A stretch of 64,000 nucleotides of DNA from Stigmatella aurantiaca (GTDB lineage Bacteria > Myxococcota > Myxococcia > Myxococcales > Myxococcaceae), in the NCBI RefSeq assembly GCF_900109545.1, contig NZ_FOAP01000005.1, positions 399,760-463,759 of the forward strand. Reading direction: 5' to 3'. Under the pieces are notes generated by a model. It was not told where the DNA came from, searched no databases, and saw only the letters and a program-made list of their open reading frames with translations. Below are positions 54,893-62,862 of this stretch, piece after piece (the first letter of the stretch is position 1; each line of letters opens with the position of its first letter). Made by a program: the position numbers and the translations under genes.

Positions 54893-56749
54893 TCAGTCCC
54901 GGTAGCCGCGCGCCTGGAGGTGGAACAGGTGCGCGTAGCGCCCGTCCTTGGCCATCAGCGCGTCGTGGCTGCCCAGCTCTTCCACCTGGCCGTTGTGCAG
55001 CACGGCGATCTGGTCCGCCATGCGCACCGTCGAGAACCGGTGCGAAATCACGATGGCGATCCGGTCCGCCGCCAGCGCCTGGAACCGCTCGAACAGCGCG
55101 TGCTCCGCCTCCGCGTCGATGCTCGCCGTCGGCTCGTCCAGGATGAGCACCTCCGCGTCCTCCCGCATGAACGCCCGCGCCACCGCCAGCTTCTGCCACT
55201 GGCCCGCGCTCAGCTCCTGCCCCTTCTCGAACCACCCGCCCAGCATCGTGTCGTACTGCTGCGGCAGCGCCGAAATCACCGGGCTCGCCCCGCCCAGGTC
55301 CGCTGCCCGGATGATGCGCTCCCGGTTCTCCAGCGACGCCACGTGGCCCAGCCCGATGTTCTCCGCCACGTTGAACTGGTAGCGCACGAAGTCCTGGAAC
55401 ACCGCCCCGAACCGGCTCCGCAGGTCCTCCACGTCCATGTCCCGCACGTCCACGCCCCCGTACAGGATGCTCCCCTCCGTGGGCTCGTACAGGCGCAACA
55501 GCAGCTTCACCAGCGTGCTCTTCCCCGCCCCGTTCTCCCCCACCAGCGCCAGCTTCTCCCCCGGCCGCAGCGTCAGGTTCACCCCCCGCAGCGCCCAGGC
55601 TTCCTTCCCGGCGTAGCGGAACGACACATCCCTCAGCTCGATGGCGTTCGTGCGCCCCCGCGGCGGGGACTTCGCCGGCAGCACCCGCGGCACCTCCGCC
55701 CTCGCGGGGATGTCCAGGTACGAGAACAGGTTGCTCATGAAGAGCGCGTCCTCGTACATCGAGCCGATGCTCGTGAGGATGCCCTGGAACGCCGCCTGCC
55801 CCTGCCGGAACACCGACAGGTACAGCACCATGTCTCCCACGCTGATGCCGCCCGAGGCCGCCTTCCCCGCCATGAAGGCATAGCACCCGTAGAAGGCCCC
55901 CAGGGACAGCACCCCCAATCCCAGCCCCCACCCCATCCGCCGCTGCGCCAGCGCCCGGTCCTCCCGGAAGAACTTCTGGAACAGGCTCCGGTAGCGCCCC
56001 AGCACCAGCGGCCCCAAACCGAACAGCTTCACCTCCTTCACGTGGTTGTCCCGCGTGAGGATCCACTCCAGGTAGTTGAGCTTGCGCCCCTCCGGCGCCC
56101 GCCACGAGTACAGCCGGAACCCCGCCGCCGCCAGCCGCGCCTCCGCGATGAACGCCGGAATGGAGGCCAGCACCAGCACCCCCACGCTCCACGGCGACAG
56201 CGACACCAAGAGCACCGCGTACGTCGACAGCGTCACCGTGTTGCGGGCAATCGTGAACGCCTGCATCACCAGCGACAGCGGCCGGCTGTTCGCCTCGCGC
56301 CGCGCGTTCTGCATCTTGTCGTACGTGCTCGAGTCCTCGAAGTGCCGCAGCTCCAGCTGCAGCGCCTTCTGGAGGATGCGCTCATTGAGCAGGTTGCCCA
56401 GGTTGGCCCGCAGCAGCTCGCGCGTGAGCGCCAGGCTCCGGTCCACCAGCGTCGAGCCCAGCATCAGCCCGAACTCCCACCCCACGAGCTTCAGCACCTC
56501 GTGGCGCTGGGCTTCGTCCCCGCCCTGGGCCGCCGCCACCACCCCATCCACGATGAGCTTGCCCACGTAGGCGATGGCCGCCGGCAGCACCGCCGCCACC
56601 AACGTCAGCCCTCCCAGCAGCACCGCCAGCCCGGGGCTGGCCCGCCAGAAGAGCTGAAAGGTACCCGGTAATTGTTTGAAGAGACTGCCCGCGTTCTTCA
56701 GACGGGCCGTGAGCGGGAGCGTGGAGGATTCAGGGGCCGGGGGAGACAC
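54893..56749 (-). CDS. ABC transporter, fused permease and ATPase
   Basis: 618 residues from GTG 56749 with AGGAAGG upstream. Six membrane helices in the first 320 residues (LAVLLGGLTLVAAVLPAAIA first). ATPase domain at about 365-610: Walker A LVGENGAGKSTLVKLLLRLY, Q-loop VFQDFVRYQFNVAENIGLG, signature LSAGQWQKLAVARAFM, Walker B VLILDEPTASIDAEAE, switch His in VISHRFSTVR. A half-transporter of the lipid/drug/peptide exporter class that works as a dimer. Not obviously linked to the adjacent toxin locus, though in the same orientation. Confidence 0.92.
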   Translation of the reverse strand: MSPPAPESSTLPLTARLKNAGSLFKQLPGTFQLFWRASPGLAVLLGGLTLVAAVLPAAIAYVGKLIVDGVVAAAQGGDEAQRHEVLKLVGWEFGLMLGSTLVDRSLALTRELLRANLGNLLNERILQKALQLELRHFEDSSTYDKMQNARREANSRPLSLVMQAFTIARNTVTLSTYAVLLVSLSPWSVGVLVLASIPAFIAEARLAAAGFRLYSWRAPEGRKLNYLEWILTRDNHVKEVKLFGLGPLVLGRYRSLFQKFFREDRALAQRRMGWGLGLGVLSLGAFYGCYAFMAGKAASGGISVGDMVLYLSVFRQGQAAFQGILTSIGSMYEDALFMSNLFSYLDIPARAEVPRVLPAKSPPRGRTNAIELRDVSFRYAGKEAWALRGVNLTLRPGEKLALVGENGAGKSTLVKLLLRLYEPTEGSILYGGVDVRDMDVEDLRSRFGAVFQDFVRYQFNVAENIGLGHVASLENRERIIRAADLGGASPVISALPQQYDTMLGGWFEKGQELSAGQWQKLAVARAFMREDAEVLILDEPTASIDAEAEHALFERFQALAADRIAIVISHRFSTVRMADQIAVLHNGQVEELGSHDALMAKDGRYAHLFHLQARGYRD

Positions 56750-57041
56750 AATCTGCCTTCCTAACCCAGGAACTCCTACCTCGCCTGTCCCGGGCTCCCT
56801 CGCTCCCCCTCGGGCGAATTCGGTTCCGTATTCCTGGAATCGACTGGAAAAAATTCAGGGCTCACGAGCTGACATCCCACCTGCCCCCCGACCGGCCTGC
56901 CAACGTTCACGGCGAATCGATTCCTTGGACCGTTCGCTTGTCAACAGTCCCTGCCCAGGTGGTCGGCCAGGGCTTTGCAAAGGCATCCCTCCGCTTCCCG
57001 ATGGGTGCGGCGACTGGGGCGGGAGCGATGAGGGTGGGGAC

Positions 57042-57197
57042 ATGCGCGGAGTCATCACAGGTCGTGAGGTGGTCACCAACCTGGGGCTGATTTACCGGGA
57101 GTTCGGCGCCAGTTGCCTGGTGCGTTGCCTCTGGGTTCTGGCCATTGGCAAGTCCACCACCTTCCTTGAAGTGGCGTGCTGCCACCGCGGACGCTGA
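57042..57197 (+). CDS. small conserved-looking protein
   Basis: 51 residues from ATG 57042, with AGGGTGGGGAC immediately upstream. It reads ITGREVVTNLGLIYREFG, then LVRCLWVLAIGKSTTFLEVA and CCHRGR. Composition is balanced, unlike shadow frames in this GC-rich DNA, and the region on the other strand holds no gene. A 292-bp gap (56750-57041) precedes it in which nothing else was recognised. Function unknown. Confidence 0.45.
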   Translation: MRGVITGREVVTNLGLIYREFGASCLVRCLWVLAIGKSTTFLEVACCHRGR

Positions 57198-57260
57198 ACA
57201 GCACAAGACCGCGAGGAACGGCGTTCCTCACGGCCTCGTCCTGCAAGTGGGCGCTGAAGC

Positions 57261-57452
57261 TTACGGCTCGCGGCGGTCCGTGCGGTTCGAGTCCACCGCG
57301 TCCTTGATGACCCGCTTGGCGTCCTCCACCTTCTCCTTCACCTTGCCCTTGAAGGTGTCGGCCTTTCCTTCGGCCTCGAGCTCCCGGTCACCGGTCGCCA
57401 CGCCCACCGTCTCCTTCACCTTCCCCTTCAGCTTGTCGTTCCACTCACCCAT
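57261..57452 (-). CDS. CsbD-family stress protein
   Basis: 63 residues. WNDKLKGKVKETVGVATGDR followed by EGKADTFKGKVKEKVEDAKR is the CsbD pattern. These small hydrophilic proteins are induced by general stress; biochemical role is unknown. ATG 57452 with AGGAGG upstream. The longer frame to 57926 lies over the next gene and was rejected. Confidence 0.88.
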   Translation of the reverse strand: MGEWNDKLKGKVKETVGVATGDRELEAEGKADTFKGKVKEKVEDAKRVIKDAVDSNRTDRREP

Positions 57453-57552
57453 GGTGTGTCCTCCTGAAGGCGCACGCTTCCGCTCTCTGTAGGGAAGATG
57501 TGCACGCCGGTGTGGGTGAACAGGGGCTGTCCGCTCGCTCCCCCTGCGTTCG

Positions 57553-58389
57553 CTAGTCCGCCAGGGGAGCAGGCAGGTCAGCGAGCCCTCCGTCCCGCGA
57601 GAGCACCGGCCACCGCAGCGCTTCGGCCAGCGCGCCCATGAGGTAGCCCAGCCGCCGCAGGCGCTCGCGCGGCTCCGGCCCCTCCGCCTCGAAACTCGTG
57701 GGCTCCAGGTAGGCGAGCTGCACCGAGGCCCGGCCCTGCAACATCTCCACCCGCCTCTCAAGTTCCTCCAGCCGGGCGTGCACCGCGTCCAGGAAGGCCT
57801 CCACCCGGCCCAGCGCCTCACTGGCCTCGCCGAAGGCGCGCACCACCTCGGCCTCCGCCGCCACCGTGGGCAGACACGCCGCCGCCGGGTACAGCGCCAC
57901 GCCCGCCACCTCCACCGGGGGCCCATCCGGCGTCAGCACCCCGCGGTCCAGCCACTCCAGCATCGCCTCCCACCCGGGCGGCGGCTCCTCGCCGCTCACG
58001 CCCCGCAGGGCCCACGCCCGGCGCGAGCCCCGGAGCACCGGCCCCCGGGGCAGCGCGGTCAGCGCGTCCCGTCCGGGGCCCGTCAGCACCTCGCGCGCGC
58101 TCGCCTGGCCCCAGCGCTCCAGCCGCTCCAGCAGGATGAGGAAGGGCTCCGCCGTCTCCCGCCGCGCGCGCTCCTGGCGCTCGGCGTAGGCGCGCATCCG
58201 CTCCTTCACGCGCTGCCGGGCGGACCGCACCGCCGCCACCTGTGCGCCGTGCCGTGCCATCGCCTCCGCGGCCGGTGTGCCCTCGGCGAAGACGGGCCGC
58301 GCGGAGGCATCCTCCAGCACCCGCTTCACCCCGAGCCCCAGCGCCGTGAGCGCCAGCCCGCCCAGCGCGACCGGCAGAAAGATGGGCAT
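57553..58389 (-). CDS. membrane-anchored helical protein, unknown function
   Basis: 278 residues from ATG 58389 with GAGGAA upstream. One N-terminal membrane helix (IFLPVALGGLALTALGLGVK), then a basic coiled region (RQRVKERMRAYAERQERARR) and further helices (VEAFLDAVHARLEELERRVE). No family recognised. It follows the CrtI-like gene on the same strand after 146 bp and precedes csbD-like, so it may belong to a stress or envelope group. Confidence 0.65.
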   Translation of the reverse strand: MPIFLPVALGGLALTALGLGVKRVLEDASARPVFAEGTPAAEAMARHGAQVAAVRSARQRVKERMRAYAERQERARRETAEPFLILLERLERWGQASAREVLTGPGRDALTALPRGPVLRGSRRAWALRGVSGEEPPPGWEAMLEWLDRGVLTPDGPPVEVAGVALYPAAACLPTVAAEAEVVRAFGEASEALGRVEAFLDAVHARLEELERRVEMLQGRASVQLAYLEPTSFEAEGPEPRERLRRLGYLMGALAEALRWPVLSRDGGLADLPAPLAD

Positions 58390-58535
58390 GCGGACATTCC
58401 TCCTCGCCAGAACCCTGGCCGGCACCTTCCCGCTCACCTTAATGGCTCCGGGCCCCTCCCCGGTATGGCCCCCTCCTGCACGCCCCTCTCCCGGCAGGCG
58501 GGCAGGCCCTCGTCATGCGTGCGCCCCGCGCGGTG

Positions 58536-60110
58536 CTAACCCGCGCGGGCCTGCGCCACCGGCGGCGCCTCCTCCAGCGGCGGCACATACGGCCACTGCG
58601 GCAGGGGGCCCTTGCCCGCCTCGCGCGTGAGGTAGTCCGCCGCGATGTTCGCGCTCTCCATGATGGTGAGCAGCCCGCTGCCCGGATGCGTTCCGCCGCC
58701 CACCCAGTACAGCCCCTTCACGTCCGGACTCTTCACCTTCGGGCGCAGCGGCCCCAGTTGCAGCCAGGTGTGCGAGAGGTTGAAGACGGCGCCCCGGAAC
58801 ACGTGGAAGTCGTCCCGCCACGTCTCCGCCGTGAAGTAGCGCTCCGCGCGGATGTGCTTGCGCACGTCCTTCAGCCCCACCTTGGCGAGCATGTCCGGAA
58901 TGCGCTCGCGCAGCACCCGCTCCGTGGCGGCCCAGTCCACCTCCCGGGACGTGTTCGGCGTGGGCACCAGCACGTACAGCGTGGAGTGGCCTTCCGGCGC
59001 CCCCGAGGGGTCCGTCACGCACGGGTTGCACACGTAGAAGGGCGGATCCTCCAAGTCGAGCACCCGGTCCTCCAGCGCGTCCCGGTCCGTTCTGCGCGCG
59101 TTCTCGGACATATAAATGAGGTGGTGCGGCAGGTCCCGGTACACCGTGTCCAGGCCGTAGTAGGCCATGAAGGTGCTGCACGAGAACTTCGCCCGCTCCA
59201 GCGAGTCGTCCGACAGGCGCGTGCCCTCGCGGATGTCCGCCGGGATGAGGTTCTGCGCCGCGTACGCCAGGTCCGCGTTCACCACCACCGCGTCCGCGTC
59301 GAGCTGCTCGCCGCTCGCCAGCCGCACGCCCACCACCCGCCCCGCGTCCACGCGCACCTGCTCCACCGCCTCGCCCATGCGGAAAACGGCCCCCAGGTCC
59401 TCCGCGCAGCGCTTCATCCCCCGCGCCAGCGCCCGGAAGCCCCCGTCCACGTGCCACACCCCGAAGGCCAGCTCCAGGAACGGAATCACCCCGAACACCG
59501 ACGAGCACGTGGTGGGGTGCAGCCCCAGGTACTTCGAGGGGTACGCCAGCGCGTACGTCACCCGGTCATCGTGGAAGAACGAGTCCAGGTGCCGGTACAG
59601 TGTCTGCCACGGCTTGAAGCGCAGCGTGGAGGCCAGGCGCCACGGGGCGTAGTAGCCCAGGCTGCCCGCGTTGGTGGCGATGAACTTCTCGTAGGCGATG
59701 CCGTACTTCTCCCGGCCCTCCGCCATCCACGCGCGCATCGCCTGGGGCAGCGCCGGGCCGAACTTCGCCAGCTCCGCCTCCATGTGCGCGAGGTTCTTCG
59801 AGGTGTCCAGGGAGGTGCCGTCCCAGAAGTGCACCCGCGTGTTCGGGTCCAGCGGGACGAGCTTCACGTAGTCCTCCATGCGCTTGCCGGACCGCACGAA
59901 GATGCGCTCCAGCACCCCGGGCAACTGGAGGATGGAGGGCCCCGTGTCCAGCGCGTACTCCCCGTTGGCCCCCAGGGTCAGCCCCTTCATCCGCCCCCCG
60001 GGCACCGGGTCCTTCTCCACCACGGTGACCTTCAGCCCCTGCCCGGCGAGGTTGATGGCCGCCGACAACCCGCCCGGCCCCGAGCCCACCACGATGACAT
60101 GTCGCACCAT
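58536..60110 (-). CDS. CrtI-family phytoene desaturase / carotenoid oxidoreductase
   Basis: 524 residues. N-terminal FAD-binding Rossmann motif HVIVVGSGPGGLSAAINLAG, then VVEKDPVPGGRMKGLTL. The C-terminal family signature GLYWVGGGTHPGSGLLTIME is clear. Membrane-associated flavoenzyme that desaturates carotenoid or related polyene backbones. Myxobacterial carotenoid genes are usually clustered; here it stands apart, so its true substrate may be different. ATG 60110; the gap to the divergent che operon is 153 bp. Confidence 0.88.
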   Translation of the reverse strand: MVRHVIVVGSGPGGLSAAINLAGQGLKVTVVEKDPVPGGRMKGLTLGANGEYALDTGPSILQLPGVLERIFVRSGKRMEDYVKLVPLDPNTRVHFWDGTSLDTSKNLAHMEAELAKFGPALPQAMRAWMAEGREKYGIAYEKFIATNAGSLGYYAPWRLASTLRFKPWQTLYRHLDSFFHDDRVTYALAYPSKYLGLHPTTCSSVFGVIPFLELAFGVWHVDGGFRALARGMKRCAEDLGAVFRMGEAVEQVRVDAGRVVGVRLASGEQLDADAVVVNADLAYAAQNLIPADIREGTRLSDDSLERAKFSCSTFMAYYGLDTVYRDLPHHLIYMSENARRTDRDALEDRVLDLEDPPFYVCNPCVTDPSGAPEGHSTLYVLVPTPNTSREVDWAATERVLRERIPDMLAKVGLKDVRKHIRAERYFTAETWRDDFHVFRGAVFNLSHTWLQLGPLRPKVKSPDVKGLYWVGGGTHPGSGLLTIMESANIAADYLTREAGKGPLPQWPYVPPLEEAPPVAQARAG

Positions 60111-60263
60111 GTCCCAGAGAATGCCTCGCTCCCCCTCCCCACTCAGGAGCGGACTCCGGGAAGCCTGGCCTTTCGTCTGGTGTACAACCCTTGAAGGAGA
60201 AGGTTTCCGCTCCAGGACAGCCCTGGTAAGCGGGAGAGCTTGGACCCGAGACCCACGCCCCCC

Positions 60264-60737
60264 ATGACACCCACTCCCCGCAAGGTGCTCCTGTTCGTCC
60301 TGGAGGGACAACGCTACGCGCTGCCGTCGATGGATGTGCGCGAGCTGGTGCGCGCCGTGAGCCTCACCCCCCTGCCCCGCGCGCCCGATGTCGTGGAGGG
60401 CCTGCTCAACCTGCGCGGCCAGCTCCTGCCCGTGCTGGACTTGCGCCGCCGCTTCCGGCTCCCCGCCCGCCCGCTGTCCCCCGCCGACCACTTCATCATC
60501 GCCCGAGCGGGCCCCCGCGAGGTGGGGCTCCGGGTGGACCGCGCCGAGGGGCTGCTCCCCCTGGAGCCTGGCGCCCTGGACGAGGCCCCCACCACCCTGC
60601 CCGGCGTGGGCTACGTGGCCGGCGCCGTGAAGCTGCCGGAGGGGCTGGTGCTCGTGCATGACCTGAAGACGTTCCTGTCCGAGGCCGAGGCGCTCGCGCT
60701 CGACACGGCGCTCACGGCCGTTCCGGAGGCGACGTGA
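60264..60737 (+). CDS. CheW-like coupling protein (first)
   Basis: 157 residues. A CheW beta-barrel domain fills the chain: LLFVLEGQRYALPSMDVREL, VVEGLLNLRGQLLPVLDLRR, HFIIARAGPREVGLRVDRAE. It links receptors to a CheA kinase. Its stop overlaps the cheR start (GTGA). First gene of the operon that continues to the window edge. Confidence 0.92.
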   Translation: MTPTPRKVLLFVLEGQRYALPSMDVRELVRAVSLTPLPRAPDVVEGLLNLRGQLLPVLDLRRRFRLPARPLSPADHFIIARAGPREVGLRVDRAEGLLPLEPGALDEAPTTLPGVGYVAGAVKLPEGLVLVHDLKTFLSEAEALALDTALTAVPEAT

Positions 60738-62248
60738 GCCTGGAGCAGGCGCCCTGGAGCCACCCGGGCTATGGGCTCGTCTTCGCCTACGTCCAGCAGC
60801 GCGCGGGCCTGCAGCTACCCACGTGCATCCCCGCCGCCGAGGAGGGCATCGCCCGGGCCATGGCCCGCACGGGCCTGGAGGATCTCCGCCTCTACCAGAG
60901 CCTGCTGGCCTCGGATCCAAGCGTCTTCGATGCGCTGCTCAACGAGCTGACCATCGGCGAGACGTACTTCTTCCGCACGCACGAGCACTTCGACTTCCTG
61001 CGCCACCAGGCCCTGCCCGAGTTGCGGCGGATGCGTGGCCCGGAGCACGCCATGCGCGTGTGGAGCGCCGGGTGCTCCTCGGGGGAGGAGCCCTACTCGC
61101 TGGCGGTGCTCCTCATGGAGGAGGGCTACGGGCACCGCATGGAGGTGCACGCCACGGACATCTCCCGCGCGGCGCTCGCCCACGCACAGCAGGCCCACTA
61201 CAGCGCCTGGTCCCTGCGCAGCACCGGCGCGGAGCGCATGCGGCCCTTCCTGCGCCAGGAGGACAAGCGCTACGTGCTCGCCCCCGAGGTGCGCCAGCGC
61301 GTGCGCTTCCAGTACCTCAACCTCGCCCTGGACACCTGGCCCTCGCCGGAGAGCGGCATCGGCGGCATGGACATCATCTTCTGCCGCAACGTCCTCATCT
61401 ACTTCACCCGCGACACCATCGCCGCCGTGGCCCGCAGGCTCTACGAGAGCCTGGCCGACGGGGGCTTTCTCATCACCGGCCCGTCGGACCCCAGCCTGTC
61501 CGGGTTCGCCCCCCTGGAGCCGCTGCTCACCGGCTGGGGCGTCGCTTGGCAGCGGCTCGCCCCCGGGGTGCGGCCCGCCCCCGCCGCGCCGCCTTCCTTC
61601 GCCTCGCTGCCGCCGCTGCCGCCGCTCCCCGTGGCACCGGCCCCCGTGCGCTTTCCCACCCCGCCTCCCCTGCCGGTGCTCCCCCCGCCGGTGCTGTCCC
61701 CGCCCACCGCGCCCCCCCCGGCCCCCGTGCCGCCGCGCCCCCCCGACCGGCTGGAGCCGGCCCGGCAGGCCATGGAGCGGGGCGACTGGCAAGACGCGGC
61801 GCAGCTGGCGCGCGCCCAGGCGGATGGGCCCGAGTCCGCAGAGGTGGCCATCCGGGCCCTGGCCAACGTGAACCCCGAGGCCGCCGCGGCGGCCTGTGCC
61901 GAGGCCGCGTCCCGGTTTCCCCTCGCCGCGGGGCTGCGCTACCTGGAGGCCGTGCTGCTGCTGGGCCTGGGAAGGCTCGCCGAGGCCGAGCGCGCGGCGC
62001 GCCAGGTGGTCTACCTGGAGCCCCGCCTGGCCGTGGCCCACCTGACGCTCGGCCACGTGCTGCGCCGCCGCAATGACACCGCCGGGGCCGCGCGCGCCTT
62101 CCGCTCCGCAGAGGAGCTGTGCGCCGCGCTGCCGCCGGACACCGCCGTGCCCCTGTCCGAGGGCGAGCGCGCCGGGAGCCTCGCCCGGGTGGCCCATGAC
62201 GAGCGCCTCCGCCTGGAGCTGATGATGACGACGCCGGAGGAGCGCTGA
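60734..62248 (+). CDS. CheR methyltransferase with Pro-rich linker and TPR domain
   Basis: 504 residues from GTG 60734. CheR all-alpha domain, then SAM-binding domain: ETYFFRTHEHFDFL, VWSAGCSSGEEPYSLAVLL near 105, ATDISRAALAHAQ, IIFCRNVLIYFTRDTI near 215. Residues 275-335 are a Pro/Ala linker. Residues 340-480 hold TPR-like helices (GDWQDAAQLARAQAD, RYLEAVLLLGLGRLAEAERA). It methylates receptor glutamates. The TPR fusion resembles FrzF-type CheRs and may steer receptor choice. Confidence 0.93.
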   Translation: MSLEQAPWSHPGYGLVFAYVQQRAGLQLPTCIPAAEEGIARAMARTGLEDLRLYQSLLASDPSVFDALLNELTIGETYFFRTHEHFDFLRHQALPELRRMRGPEHAMRVWSAGCSSGEEPYSLAVLLMEEGYGHRMEVHATDISRAALAHAQQAHYSAWSLRSTGAERMRPFLRQEDKRYVLAPEVRQRVRFQYLNLALDTWPSPESGIGGMDIIFCRNVLIYFTRDTIAAVARRLYESLADGGFLITGPSDPSLSGFAPLEPLLTGWGVAWQRLAPGVRPAPAAPPSFASLPPLPPLPVAPAPVRFPTPPPLPVLPPPVLSPPTAPPPAPVPPRPPDRLEPARQAMERGDWQDAAQLARAQADGPESAEVAIRALANVNPEAAAAACAEAASRFPLAAGLRYLEAVLLLGLGRLAEAERAARQVVYLEPRLAVAHLTLGHVLRRRNDTAGAARAFRSAEELCAALPPDTAVPLSEGERAGSLARVAHDERLRLELMMTTPEER

Positions 62249-62862
62249 TGCCGGAACGCAAGACAGGCGGCCTGGACTGGGCCGAGGCCCGCGCGCGGTT
62301 GGAGCGCATGATGGAGACGGCGGCGCAGGCCGAGACCCTGTCCCCCGCGAAGGCCCGGGAGGTGCTCGATGCCCGGGCGCAGGAGCTCGCCCGGCCTCCG
62401 CCCGCGGAGCGCACCGCGAGCCACCTGGTGGAAGTGGCCCGCTTCCGCCTGGGCGGGCAGATGTACGCGCTGTCCACGCGCTTTCTGCACGAGGTGCTGC
62501 GCACCCCGGAGCTGACCCCGCTGCCCGGCGCGCCCCCGCTGCTGCGCGGCCTCACCCTGCTGCGCGGCGAGGTGCTGCCCGTCGTGGAGCTGACGCCGCT
62601 GTTTGGCCGGCCCGTCTCGGGGCTCGGCAGCGCGGTGCTCGTCGTGGGCCTGGGCCGGGCGGAACTCGGCCTGTGCGCCGAGGCGGTGGAGGAAGTGACG
62701 CAGGTGCCCCGCGATGCGCTGCTGCCCGCGCCCACCGCGCTCGCCGAGGTGGGTGACTGGGTATCCAGCATCCACCGGGACGGCACCATCTTCCTGGAGG
62801 GCGAGGCCCTGCTGGGAGACAGTCGCCTGGTGTTCGACATCTCGGATGAAGGAGCCGCATGA
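62248..62862 (+). CDS. CheW-like coupling protein (second)
   Basis: 204 residues; ATG 62248 overlaps the cheR stop by one base. An N-terminal helical extension of about 60 residues (ARARLERMMETAAQAETLSP) precedes the CheW domain (FRLGGQMYALSTRFLHEVLR, LLRGLTLLRGEVLPVVELTP, VLVVGLGRAELGLCAEAVEE). Two different CheWs in one operon suggest separate receptor and kinase contacts. Its stop overlaps the next start by ATGA. Confidence 0.92.
   Translation: MPERKTGGLDWAEARARLERMMETAAQAETLSPAKAREVLDARAQELARPPPAERTASHLVEVARFRLGGQMYALSTRFLHEVLRTPELTPLPGAPPLLRGLTLLRGEVLPVVELTPLFGRPVSGLGSAVLVVGLGRAELGLCAEAVEEVTQVPRDALLPAPTALAEVGDWVSSIHRDGTIFLEGEALLGDSRLVFDISDEGAA

Noticed and set aside
54890..56671. 593-codon plus-strand frame opposite the ABC transporter
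   Set aside because: Arg/His/Val-rich antisense translation; Walker motifs are on the minus strand.
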